The translations under genes were made by a program, and so were the position numbers. A model generated the notes under the pieces. The model was not told the DNA's origin and made no database searches. It worked only from the letters and a program-made list of their open reading frames with translations. From Caldithrix sp. (lineage in GTDB: Bacteria > Zhuqueibacterota > Zhuqueibacteria > Thermofontimicrobiales > Sulfurfontimicrobiaceae): a stretch of 64,000 nucleotides of DNA. Below, one piece after another: positions 15,941 to 24,747 of the stretch; the stretch's first letter is position 1; each line of letters begins with the position of its first letter. The stretch covers positions 46,561 through 110,560 of the forward strand of contig DYKB01000014.1 of NCBI GenBank assembly GCA_020722815.1. Direction: 5' to 3'.

Positions 15941-16882
15941 ATGAAATCGAAAAAAATGAAAAAGACCGATCAAAATTTCAAATTCATGATACTCTTGATG
16001 ATTATTGTAGGATGTACTGAACGAAATCAGCTTCAATTTCCAGAACAAAAACCTGTTAAACTGGAGTCGTTTGCGAAAATTAAAGCCAATGAAGTGGATG
16101 AATGCTCCGGCATGGTAAAAAGCCGGCGGTTTGCTGATGTTTATTGGATTCATAATGATTCTGGTGACGAGGCCCGAATTTTTGCGATTGATGGGCAAGG
16201 TACACTTATCACGCCGGAAAATTCGCCCGATTATCAGGGTGTTCATATTACCGACGCCCGAAATATCGATTGGGAAGATCTAACCACCGACACTTCAGGC
16301 ACTTTGATTATCGGGGATACCGGAAATAATGACAATCGCCGGCAAGATTTGGCAATTTATTTGCTATCAGAACCCGATCCAACCAATTCCCAGGTTTTTC
16401 CAGCCCAAAAAATACGTTTTTATTATCCCGATCAACATGAATTTCCGCCGCAAAAACGAAATTTTGATGCAGAAGCAATATTCTGGGCAAATGGTAAAAT
16501 TTATCTTTTAACCAAACATCGTAGTGATAATGATACCAAACTTTATCGGTTTGATTCTCTTCTTGACTCAGCAACCAATCCCCTGACCTTTCTGGATAAT
16601 TTTAATATTCAGGGTCAGGTGACCGCCGCCGATGCTTCACCGGATGGTACCAAATTGGCGATTTTGACATATAATGCGATCTGGGTATTTGAAGTCGCTT
16701 CCGGTGATGATTATTTTCATGGCAAAATTAGCTGGCTTCCAATTCTTGCGGGTCAATGCGAATCCATCTGTTTTAATGGCGATGTTCTGATGGTAAGTAA
16801 TGAGGGAGGCAAATTGTATCGGATTCCCCTTATGGATTTGCTTCCGATTACTGAATCCAAAATTGATCCCGGCTCAAATTAA
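15941..16882 (+). CDS. Predicted lipoprotein, propeller-like, unknown function
   Basis: The 313-residue product has a hydrophobic segment ending in a lipobox (MIIVGC, Cys25), so it should be lipid-anchored outside the cytoplasm. The mature part has repeated beta-rich, Asp-rich motifs such as VYWIHNDSGDEARIFAID, GTLIIGDTGNNDNRR and ASPDGTKLAILTYNAIWVF, in the style of a seven-bladed propeller. I recognise no enzyme motif. It starts 4 nt after the TIGR01777 gene, suggesting co-transcription. Earlier methionines (1, 6) precede the hydrophobic core, so the exact start could be up to 15 codons later. Confidence 0.7.
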   Translation: MKSKKMKKTDQNFKFMILLMIIVGCTERNQLQFPEQKPVKLESFAKIKANEVDECSGMVKSRRFADVYWIHNDSGDEARIFAIDGQGTLITPENSPDYQGVHITDARNIDWEDLTTDTSGTLIIGDTGNNDNRRQDLAIYLLSEPDPTNSQVFPAQKIRFYYPDQHEFPPQKRNFDAEAIFWANGKIYLLTKHRSDNDTKLYRFDSLLDSATNPLTFLDNFNIQGQVTAADASPDGTKLAILTYNAIWVFEVASGDDYFHGKISWLPILAGQCESICFNGDVLMVSNEGGKLYRIPLMDLLPITESKIDPGSN

Positions 16883-17031
16883 TAACAGCGAAATAAAACA
16901 AAAATATTTACTTAATAAAGAGTTCAAAAAGGGCGATGAGAAAAACTTTCCGATCTCTTTAATCTCTTTGTCCAGAAAATCGTCTTTAATAATTATTTTT
17001 TAAAAATCTATTAACATCAAATCAAAAGACT

Positions 17032-18627
17032 ATGTCACGTCGAATATTCAAAAATTTAATTGATTTAATCTCCGGAACGATGTTTTCACGGATAATGGGA
17101 TTCCTGCGAGAACTGGTTACGGCGTCATATTTTGGTACCGGTCGGGGAATGGATTTATTTGTCATTGCATTTACAATTCCCACATTTTTTCGCCATTTTT
17201 TGGGGGAAGATGTTGTTGAACGTGCTTTTATGCCGCCTTTTAAACGATTACTCAGTCAGGGAAATCATAAAACCGGCTGGCGTTTATTATCCTCCTGTTT
17301 TAATAGCATGTTGATACTACTGATTTTTTTTACTTTTATTCTCTATTTTTTTGCTCCCCTGATCATTATCTTTTTGGCACCTGGCCTGGACACGAAATTG
17401 ATGCCGGTTGCTATTAATATGACCTACTGGATTTTACCGTTTATGGTCATCATTGGTATGGCCGCATTTGTTGGTGGAATTTTGAATTTTTTCGAACAGA
17501 ATAAAATTTATAGCTTCGCACCGGCGATGTTGAGTGTTGGAATCATCATCGGGATTATTTTTTTTAAGCCCATGCTGGAAAAAAATGGCTTTTCCGGTAT
17601 TTATGCTTTACCGGCGGGATTTCTCCTCGGTGGATTGCTGGAATTAATTATTCAAATTCCATTTGTTTTTAAGAAAGAAATTCGGGTAGGTACCCACGCC
17701 AGCTTTTCCTGGAAAATAGATTTCAAGGAAAAGGAATTTCGGAACGTCGGACGTGAAAGTGGGTTCATCACCTTGCGATCACTTTTGGATAAATCGATTG
17801 AAATTATTGATCGGCGACTGGCATCTTTTCTGATTACCGGCAGCATTGCTTCACTCTGGTATGCCCAGCGTCTGATACAACTCCCTGTCGCTATCATTGG
17901 ACTTTCCATCAGCCGGGCCCTGGTTCCGTATCTGACAGAGCGGCGCGCGTTGACGCAAGAGGATGATTTTTTGAACGGCATTAAACTGGGTATTCGGCTG
18001 AATTTTTATCTCACAGTTCCGGCCATTATGCTCATGGTGCTGATGAGTGAACCGATCATCAATATCGTTTATCGCCGGGGAGCTTTTGACGCCGAAAGTG
18101 TACGATTGACCAGTATTGCTTTCTGGTGCTATTCCCTGGGTTTGTTGGGAATGGGGCTCAACACATTCTTTTCGCAAATTTTTTCAATATTCCAAAAAAA
18201 TAAAATTCCCTTTTATACTTTTGTTGTGGTAACCGTTTTAAATATTATACTAAAGTTCATTCTCGTGAAAACACCCCTTAAACATGGTGGTATTGCCCTG
18301 GCATCTTCGATTGCCTTTACCCTCTATGGAATTTGTTTGTTTTACTTTTTAAAAAAGGAACTGAAACAACAGCTCACCTTTTCCTATCTCTGGCAACAAT
18401 TCTATCCGGTGGCTTTGGTTTGTATCCTCATTGGTGGCAGTGTTTATGGTTTATACCAGGAGGTTTTAATATCGATTATTGAGCCGATTAAAATGTCCAT
18501 TTTTTTAAAAAATTTACTATATTTAATAATTTCCACCACTTTATGTCTCCTTTTATTTGCAATCTATATTTTTCGCTGGGGACCGACCGATGTTAAAACG
18601 AGATTGCAAAAATTTATACGCCGCTGA
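17032..18627 (+). CDS. murJ: Lipid II flippase MurJ (MviN family)
   Basis: The 531-residue polytopic membrane protein is predicted to flip lipid II across the inner membrane for peptidoglycan assembly. The N-terminal SGTMFSRIMGFLREL and AYFG-like TASYFGTG segments are the MviN signature, including the conserved arginines that line the cavity. Also present are DVVERAFMPPFKRL, the central WYAQRLIQLPVAIIGLSISRALVPYLT and YRRGAFD. About 14 hydrophobic segments fit the family. It is essential in most bacteria. It stands on its own between a lipoprotein gene and the cold-shock gene. Confidence 0.95.
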   Translation: MSRRIFKNLIDLISGTMFSRIMGFLRELVTASYFGTGRGMDLFVIAFTIPTFFRHFLGEDVVERAFMPPFKRLLSQGNHKTGWRLLSSCFNSMLILLIFFTFILYFFAPLIIIFLAPGLDTKLMPVAINMTYWILPFMVIIGMAAFVGGILNFFEQNKIYSFAPAMLSVGIIIGIIFFKPMLEKNGFSGIYALPAGFLLGGLLELIIQIPFVFKKEIRVGTHASFSWKIDFKEKEFRNVGRESGFITLRSLLDKSIEIIDRRLASFLITGSIASLWYAQRLIQLPVAIIGLSISRALVPYLTERRALTQEDDFLNGIKLGIRLNFYLTVPAIMLMVLMSEPIINIVYRRGAFDAESVRLTSIAFWCYSLGLLGMGLNTFFSQIFSIFQKNKIPFYTFVVVTVLNIILKFILVKTPLKHGGIALASSIAFTLYGICLFYFLKKELKQQLTFSYLWQQFYPVALVCILIGGSVYGLYQEVLISIIEPIKMSIFLKNLLYLIISTTLCLLLFAIYIFRWGPTDVKTRLQKFIRR

Positions 18628-18721
18628 TTTTAAAGAAAACCAGTTAGTTATTACATAAGTAATTACTATTGAGACATGATCCTGTTAAGAATATTAAAAT
18701 GATAATTTTCTAAAAATCTAC

Positions 18722-18750
18722 TTGAATTTTTATAAAAAATTTTTTATTAT
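18722..18750 (+). promoter_or_regulatory. Predicted promoter of the cold-shock gene
   Basis: TTGAAT (18722-18727) and TATTAT (18745-18750) are separated by 17 nt. The resulting leader of roughly 140 nt is long, as is usual for cspA-type genes, whose leader folds differently in the cold. Confidence 0.5.
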
Positions 18751-18900
18751 AATATTACGTTTTTAGTTGGTTGTATGACGTTTTTGCGGCTTGTTGGGTA
18801 GCTTTGCGGAAAGGTTTTAAAATGACCATTGAGCAAAATTAACAAGAAGCAAAAAGCTGGTTGTACGTGTCGTTTTAAAATTTTTTCAGAAAGGGTAACC

Positions 18901-19101
18901 ATGGAAACAGGCATCGTAAAATGGTTCAATTCATCTAAAGGGTATGGTTTTATAAAGCCCGATAACGGGAAAGATGTATTTGTCCACTACACCGCCATCA
19001 AAATCGACGGATTTAAGACCTTAAATGAAGGGGATCGGGTTCAGTTTGAAGTTACCAATGGCCCTAAAGGGCCGCAAGCTTCGAATGTCGTGCGGATGTA
19101 A
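18901..19101 (+). CDS. Cold-shock domain protein (CspA family)
   Basis: The 66-residue protein is a single OB-fold cold-shock domain that binds single-stranded RNA/DNA. Both RNA-binding motifs are present: RNP1 KGYGFIKP and RNP2 DVFVHYTAI, with the usual N-terminal [10 protein letters not shown]. The ATG at 18901 is chosen since the sequence from there matches the family length exactly. The frame is open upstream to 18829 but those codons lie in the leader. AGAAAGGG precedes the start. A strong intrinsic terminator follows at 19122-19157. Confidence 0.95.
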   Translation: METGIVKWFNSSKGYGFIKPDNGKDVFVHYTAIKIDGFKTLNEGDRVQFEVTNGPKGPQASNVVRM

Positions 19102-19121
19102 AAAAATAGCAAGTTTGCCTG

Positions 19122-19157
19122 TAAAAGCCGCAGTCAGGTTGACTGGCGGCTTTTTTG
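19122..19157 (+). terminator. Intrinsic terminator after the cold-shock gene
   Basis: AAAAGCCGCAGTCA and TGACTGGCGGCTTTT form a 14-bp stem with one bulged base and are followed by a T run. The A-rich left flank would let it act in both directions, also ending the radical SAM gene that converges from 19175. Confidence 0.85.
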
Positions 19158-19174
19158 TTGTTGACAATATCATT

Positions 19175-20254
19175 TTAATTAGAATTTATATCATTTTTAA
19201 TGTGTTCATAAAACTCCACCGGCTGCAATTCACGAAAATTACCATGCTTGACGAGGAATCTTCTGAGTTCGGTACAAAAATGACATTTTGACACATACCC
19301 TTCTGCTGATTCTTCAAACCCCAGTTCGTGCGCATAATTTTCCAATCCCTCAAAATCTTCATAGATCAAAAAATTTAATATTGGAAATTCTTCCAGATCA
19401 ATCCCTTCTTTTAGCAGGGTATCTAACTGGCGGCAATCCCCCAATGAAATTCCGCCACAAAATCCGGGGATGTAATTCCCATAATTATCAAAATGATTGT
19501 GCCATTCTCTTAAAAAGGGTGGATTACAGGGCTGATTGTAAAAATAGTAGCCCGGTCGTCGGGGAAAACGACCGGTGAGCTTTTTTTCCAATTCATACGT
19601 GGCGCGGCCCATAGGGAAAAATTCGACATTCCGCAGCAATTCACTCTCCGGTTCCAATTTAAGATAACTTTCAAGGGTCATTCGATGACGGATTTCCAGC
19701 ATTTTAAAACGCCGATAATATTCTGATTGGTACACCGCGACATTTTTTCCGAAAATTTCGTAACTGATGCGGATCGCCCGTTCGGTCATTTCAAACGGGA
19801 CATATTCGAGATAAAATGGATTTACCGAAATCATGATCCCATGCAATCCTTTATCCTTTAACTCACGCAATCGATCCCGGGTTATCTTGTCATTCAATGC
19901 CCAAAAACTGTTTGTCTCCACAAATAATGAGGGGATTTTAAGTTCATGAGCAATTTCTATCGAACGGGACAGAAGTTCAAAATTTAAAAATGGTTCGCCA
20001 CCCGTAATATGAAGGCCATGACTGAGCCCAATAATTTCAGGCCCGTAGGGACTTGGTTCTATTTTCCCTGCCAAGGAACTCAAAATTTGCTGCAAATCAT
20101 TTTCTGAAATCCAATCGGCAGACCATTTGGGGGAACAACCATAAATACAATGAAGACATTCGGCTGAGCACTTGTATGATAAAATAAGTCCCCCAGACAC
20201 TGGTTGTGGTAATTTAATCCGGCTATTTGATTTAAATAATTGGAAAATGTTCAT
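19175..20254 (-). CDS. Radical SAM protein with Cys-rich C-terminal region
   Basis: This 359-residue radical S-adenosylmethionine enzyme has its [4Fe-4S] motif CSAECLHC (C29, C33, C36) followed by an extra Cys in CIYGC. HITGGEPFLNFELL is the SAM-binding GGE motif. The C-terminal third contains several more cysteines (QPCNPPF, GFCGGISLGDC, KCHFC) and may hold a SPASM-like auxiliary cluster, as in peptide-modifying enzymes. The substrate is not evident, and no small precursor peptide gene was found next to it. Monocistronic, with a TTGACA promoter on the divergent side. Confidence 0.85.
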   Translation of the reverse strand: MNIFQLFKSNSRIKLPQPVSGGLILSYKCSAECLHCIYGCSPKWSADWISENDLQQILSSLAGKIEPSPYGPEIIGLSHGLHITGGEPFLNFELLSRSIEIAHELKIPSLFVETNSFWALNDKITRDRLRELKDKGLHGIMISVNPFYLEYVPFEMTERAIRISYEIFGKNVAVYQSEYYRRFKMLEIRHRMTLESYLKLEPESELLRNVEFFPMGRATYELEKKLTGRFPRRPGYYFYNQPCNPPFLREWHNHFDNYGNYIPGFCGGISLGDCRQLDTLLKEGIDLEEFPILNFLIYEDFEGLENYAHELGFEESAEGYVSKCHFCTELRRFLVKHGNFRELQPVEFYEHIKNDINSN

Positions 20255-20318
20255 TTATTGACCTTTGTTTGGTAACGTATTCACACCGGGAATGGATGAT
20301 TTATCTGTTTGCCTTTTT

Positions 20319-20347
20319 TCATTATCATTTCATTTATAAAATGTCAA
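20319..20347 (-). promoter_or_regulatory. Predicted promoter of the radical SAM gene
   Basis: On the minus strand a consensus TTGACA (20342-20347) and TAATGA (20319-20324) are 17 nt apart, about 60-70 nt upstream of the ATG at 20254. Confidence 0.5.
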
Positions 20348-20500
20348 CAATTTATTCAAAAGTCAAGGAGCAAAATTATTAATTACCTGTTTTAGGGGTG
20401 AATGCATTGATTTTCTGGAAACTTTTTTTTGAACCTACGTTAAATGAAAGATATTATTTTTAATTCGATGCTATTTTAACTTGACAATCAAAATAATAAG

Positions 20501-21511
20501 ATGGATTCAATTACACAAATTACATTGGGAATGGCTGTTGGCGAACTCGTTCTGGGAAAAAAAGCGGGGAATAAAGCCATTTTATGGGGTGCGGTTGTGG
20601 GGACTATTCCGGATCTGGACGTTATCGTAACGCCTTTTTTTAATGAAATTGACCGACTTGCCATTCATCGGGGATTTTCGCACTCGCTACTTTTTGTGCT
20701 GATTTTTTCACCGATACTCGGCTATTTAATTCATAAAATTCATAAAAATCCCCAAATCAACTTAAAGGAATGGATTAATTTAAGTTTTTGGGGACTTTTT
20801 ACGCATATTTTACTGGATTGTTTTACCACGTATGGGACTCAAATTTTCGTTCCGTTTAATAACTACCGGGTATCCTGGGATACAATTTTTATTGTTGATC
20901 CATTTTATACAGTTCCATTTCTGATTTGTATCATTGTTTTGATGTTTATGAAACGAACAAGTCCGAAAAGGCGAATATTAAATTATATCGGATTGGGATT
21001 AAGCACCGGTTATTTGATATTGGCGCTTTCGGTGAAGTTCTATGTGAACCATAAATTTGAGGATTCGCTAAAAACGCAAAATAAAACCTTTTATCGTTAT
21101 ATGACAACCCCGACTCCTTTAAATATCATTCTCTGGCGAGGTGTTTTTGAAGATGAAAATGGTTATTGGACTGGATTTTATTCGCTTTTCGATAGTCAGG
21201 ATTCAATTCAATTTGAATATATAGAACGAAATGAACATCTGGTTACCCCGGTTTTGCATGAACCGGCTTTGGAACGACTCATCTGGTTGGCGGATGGTTA
21301 CTATTGTATCACTGAGCAAAATGATAAGTTGTATTTCAATGATATACGTTTTGGAAAACTCGCTTACGCGCCAAAGAATACAGCGGGATTTCTCTTTTCT
21401 TTTAAAATTTTCGATGATGCTGAAACTTTCGCTGTCGAGCGGGTTCCTCCTCAGGCCAGAGTTGACAAAGAATTGATGAAAAATTTTATCGACCGGGTGA
21501 AAGGGCTTTAA
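20501..21511 (+). CDS. YdjM/LexA-regulated-type membrane-bound metal-dependent hydrolase
   Basis: This 336-residue membrane protein of the PF04307 (YdjM) family has the metal-binding residues of that family: an Asp pair in IPDLDVI, HRGFSHS, and THILLDCFTTYGTQ. Four or five hydrophobic segments fill the first 190 residues. The C-terminal about 150 residues form a soluble, beta-rich domain common in the longer members. Homologues are annotated as inner-membrane hydrolases without a proven substrate. The N-terminus MDSITQITLGMAVGE is typical of the family, supporting the start despite a weak ribosome site. Confidence 0.88.
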   Translation: MDSITQITLGMAVGELVLGKKAGNKAILWGAVVGTIPDLDVIVTPFFNEIDRLAIHRGFSHSLLFVLIFSPILGYLIHKIHKNPQINLKEWINLSFWGLFTHILLDCFTTYGTQIFVPFNNYRVSWDTIFIVDPFYTVPFLICIIVLMFMKRTSPKRRILNYIGLGLSTGYLILALSVKFYVNHKFEDSLKTQNKTFYRYMTTPTPLNIILWRGVFEDENGYWTGFYSLFDSQDSIQFEYIERNEHLVTPVLHEPALERLIWLADGYYCITEQNDKLYFNDIRFGKLAYAPKNTAGFLFSFKIFDDAETFAVERVPPQARVDKELMKNFIDRVKGL

Positions 21512-21584
21512 GTTTCGCAAAAACGGAATTGTTTGATTTTCCGGGGGACGTTATACGAGAGTCAATGTGATTTTCGGTTTCTTT

Positions 21585-21662
21585 GCCCTCACCCGAACCC
21601 TCTCCTGGCGGGAGAGGGAATAGCTACGCCCTCTCCCGCCGGGAGAGGGTTGGGGTGAGGGC
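21585..21662. repeat. Large palindrome with GCCCTCACCC arms
   Basis: Left arm GCCCTCACCCGAACCCTCTC and right arm GAGAGGGTTGGGGTGAGGGC pair over about 34 bp including the inner CTGGCGGGAGAGGG / CCCTCTCCCGCCGG, with a loop of about 10 nt (AATAGCTACG). This sequence type is widespread between genes in many phyla. Here it could also terminate transcription of the YdjM-type gene, but no T run follows. Confidence 0.75.
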
Positions 21663-21740
21663 TTTGGGATGACTAAATTAAAATACGAAAACCATCTTGG
21701 CTTGAGTATAAATATAATAAAATGAGGCAAGAATCTAAAT

Positions 21741-22616
21741 ATGATTAATGAAAGAAAAGCCATCGGTCTGCTCGTTATAACAGCGATTCTTTGGAGTACC
21801 GGGGGATTTTTTATCAAATGGGTACAATGTCATCCGCTTGCTATCGCAGGACTTAGAAGCTTGATTTCGGTAACCTTGTTGCTGCTCATTCATCGAAAAT
21901 GGTGTCTGAACTGGTCAAAATATCAGATCGCCGGTGGAATCGCGTATGCGGCCATGGTCATTTTTTTTGTGACAGGCAACAAATTAACCACGGCGGCGAA
22001 TGTTATCCTGATTCAATACACGGCGCCAATTTATGTTGCCTTGTTTGGTAGTTGGTTTATCGAAGAAAAAACTTCGCGGATGGACTGGATTTTTATTATA
22101 ATTGTACTGGGGGGCTTACTGCTGTTTTTTATGGATAATATAACGCCGGCCAGTTTTTGGGGAAATATTTGTGCTATATTGAGCGGTATTGCGATGGCCT
22201 GGCTATTTATGCTGCTTCGCAAACAGAAAAGCGAATCAACAATCGATTCAATTCTCTTCGGAAACGTTTTAACCGCGTTGATTGGGGTCCCCTTTGCGTT
22301 TCAAAGTTTTCCTGATATAAATGGATGGTTTGGACTTGTCTTTCTGGGAATTTTTCAGTTGGGACTTTCCTATCATTTGTTTTCCATTGCGATTAAACAT
22401 GTCACGGCTCTCGAATCAACCCTTATCTTAACTATAGAACCCATTTTGAATCCTATCTGGGTGTTCTTATTGGCGGGTGAAACCCCTGGGAAGTGGGCGA
22501 TCGTGGGGGGAATTATTGTCTTTTTTTCCATTACCATCAGAAGTCTGCTGATTTTACTCAAAAAAAGCGCGCAAAATAAATTATCAACCAGCCATTTGAT
22601 AGAAACTCCCGCTTAA
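21741..22616 (+). CDS. EamA/DMT superfamily transporter
   Basis: The 291-residue protein has about ten hydrophobic segments organised as two EamA repeats (residues about 7-135 and 145-280). The first begins GLLVITAILWSTGGFFIKWV and the second includes the typical LEPILNPIWVFLLAGE segment. It is predicted to be a drug/metabolite transporter of the inner membrane, probably exporting an amino acid or small metabolite. Substrate cannot be assigned. It is monocistronic between a palindrome and a repeat-rich gap. Confidence 0.9.
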   Translation: MINERKAIGLLVITAILWSTGGFFIKWVQCHPLAIAGLRSLISVTLLLLIHRKWCLNWSKYQIAGGIAYAAMVIFFVTGNKLTTAANVILIQYTAPIYVALFGSWFIEEKTSRMDWIFIIIVLGGLLLFFMDNITPASFWGNICAILSGIAMAWLFMLLRKQKSESTIDSILFGNVLTALIGVPFAFQSFPDINGWFGLVFLGIFQLGLSYHLFSIAIKHVTALESTLILTIEPILNPIWVFLLAGETPGKWAIVGGIIVFFSITIRSLLILLKKSAQNKLSTSHLIETPA

Positions 22617-22896
22617 TTTATCCATAAAATTCTTCAAAATTTAAATTTAAATCTTTTGTTCAGTTCCTCTTAATGGTCGGAATGGTCTTATTATGTGTGG
22701 TCACTGGAAAGACCGAAACATCATCCTTTAATTTCCTATGCCATCTCATCTACATTCATTATCTCCTTTTTGCCTGCGATTTTACATAATTTAATGTGAC
22801 AGGGTTAACCTGAATGTCAGGATTTTATTATTTAATATGTGCAATGAGTGAAATCAGCGGTTTTGGGGAATGTAGTAGAAAAAATACAATATTTTT

Positions 22897-23103
22897 GTAT
22901 CAACTCAATATTGGTTGGTAAATGACAATGTACGACAGTTATCGTGGGATAAATCTTCAGGCGTCATGCATAAAACTTCAATTAAAATTCCGCCATATAA
23001 CCCGGATAAGAGATTACGTATCACGCATTCCGTTTTACGCTGCACTTAAAATTTTTCAAAAATAAAGGGCTTTCGTTTCCACCCTGATTTACTGAGCGGA
23101 TAC
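22897..23103. mobile_element. Degenerate element with GTATC...GCGGATAC ends (copy 3, tentative)
   Basis: The left end GTATCAACTCAAT (22897) differs at two positions from the GTATCCGCTCAAT end of copies 1 and 2. The right end ACTGAGCGGATAC (to 23103) matches with small changes. No clear target duplication remains. The cargo contains the ACGTATCACGCATTCCG repeat (23013-23040). A further GTATCCG stands just right at 23111. The rest of the 22617-23334 gap shows no gene I can support. Confidence 0.4.
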
Positions 23104-23334
23104 TTTAATTGTATCCGTTTTCCTTTTCGGCGCTCTTTTCAGGCCAGCCAGTGGCGACACCAGTTCCTTCCTATATCTGAGATTGTTAAAAATGTTTATT
23201 CTGTTTTGGTCGAAATTTGAACCGGGAACATTAGAACGCGCAATACGCATTGATGAAAAAAGTACCTGCCGTGAATTGAAATTTTTATTTCAGGATACGA
23301 CTCAAATTCGCACATTTGCGACTTCGGAGTTAAA

Positions 23335-24699
23335 ATGGATTCAACAAAATTTTCAGGGGATCAGCCAGTATCCATTCGGAGAAAAATCCGTCCGCTTACC
23401 GCCACAAGCCTTGTTATCGCCAATATAATTGGTTCTGGAATTTTTACAACTTCCGGCTTGATGACCGGCTATTTAGCAGGTGCTGGCTGGGTAATTATCT
23501 GTTGGTTCGTCGGGGGCCTTATTGCCATGGCTGGCGCTCTTTGTTACGCTGAATTAGCCACCCGGATGCCTGGAGAAGGGGGAGAATATCTATACTTAAA
23601 AAATATCTTTCATCCCGTATTCGGTTTTTTAACCGGTTGGACCAGCTTCCTGGTGGGATTTTCCGTTCCAATCGCTACCGCTGCAATTGGATTTACTGAA
23701 TATTTTTTCGCTGGGATGAACGTAAATTTTAATGCCATAAACCCTTTTGGTTTAATGCTGTTCAAAAAAGCCCTGGCCGTCGGACTCATCCTTCTATTCA
23801 CCGCGATTCACTATACCGGATTAAAACCGGGTGCGATTGTCCAGAATTCGCTGACAATTTTGAAACTATTAATTGTAGTCGGACTGGCAATAGCTGGTCT
23901 GAGCATGGGGGTTGGAAATTTTGAAAATATTAATTTTCCAGCGATGAGCATTTCGCATTTTTGGGGTATTGGAACGGCGATGATGTTTGTCAATTTTTCT
24001 TACCGTGGCTGGAATGCTTCGGCTTATATTGCGGGGGAGGTGAAAAATCCACGGCGAACTCTCCCGATATCGTTGCTTGGTGGAACGCTCATCGTTATTT
24101 TGCTTTATCTGGCAATTAATTTGTTTATTTTCTATGCGGTGCCATACGAAATATTAAATGGTCAAATACCTGTTGTTGAAATTGCTTCTGTCCGGGTATT
24201 TGGCGCCTGGATGGGAAAAGGGTTGAGTTTTATGATTTCGCTGGCGCTTCTTTCTTCTCTCAGTGCTTTTATCCTTTTGGGACCCCGGGTTTATTTTGCA
24301 ATGGCCAATGATAAACTCTTTTTCCCCTTTGCCGCAAATGTTCACCCCCGATTTCAGGTTCCGGGACGCTCGATTTTAATCCAGGGTGGAATTGCCATTT
24401 TGTTAGTTCTGGTGGGATCCTATGAACAGCTTTTAATCTATCTGGGTTTTGCGTTGGGAATTTTCCCCTGGCTGGCTGTTTTGGGCTTGTTTTTGGCGCG
24501 AAAAAATAAAATCGGTGAAAATATGACTGTAAAAACATGGGGATATCCAATTACGCCCATTTTTTTCCTGATAGGGAATTTGTTTTTCCTAATAGTGGCT
24601 TTCCGTAATCGACCTTTTGAATCCAGTGCTGCCATTATAACCGTGCTTTGGGGAATTCCGCTTTATTTTCTCTGGATCAAAAAATTTAGAAAAGCCTGA
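23335..24699 (+). CDS. APC-family amino acid permease
   Basis: The 454-residue protein has about 12 hydrophobic helices. The first contains the substrate/Na+-site sequence ANIIGSGIFTTSG, with the GSGIF motif of amino acid-polyamine-organocation transporters. The second helix region ends with MPGEGGEYLYL, the (P)xxGGxYxY motif typical of LAT/YveA-type members. It should import or exchange an amino acid. Substrate cannot be told. No enzyme of amino acid catabolism is adjacent. A short frame starting at 23183 in another register overlaps the 5' end but looks non-coding. Confidence 0.92.
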   Translation: MDSTKFSGDQPVSIRRKIRPLTATSLVIANIIGSGIFTTSGLMTGYLAGAGWVIICWFVGGLIAMAGALCYAELATRMPGEGGEYLYLKNIFHPVFGFLTGWTSFLVGFSVPIATAAIGFTEYFFAGMNVNFNAINPFGLMLFKKALAVGLILLFTAIHYTGLKPGAIVQNSLTILKLLIVVGLAIAGLSMGVGNFENINFPAMSISHFWGIGTAMMFVNFSYRGWNASAYIAGEVKNPRRTLPISLLGGTLIVILLYLAINLFIFYAVPYEILNGQIPVVEIASVRVFGAWMGKGLSFMISLALLSSLSAFILLGPRVYFAMANDKLFFPFAANVHPRFQVPGRSILIQGGIAILLVLVGSYEQLLIYLGFALGIFPWLAVLGLFLARKNKIGENMTVKTWGYPITPIFFLIGNLFFLIVAFRNRPFESSAAIITVLWGIPLYFLWIKKFRKA

Positions 24700-24747
24700 C
24701 CTTTCTACCAAAAAGAAATGGTGGCGTAAAAAGATTGGCAGGCTAAA

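Noticed and set aside
23183..23428. Short ORF before the APC permease
   Set aside because: It overlaps the permease start in another frame, has no recognisable domain and lies in a repeat-rich gap.
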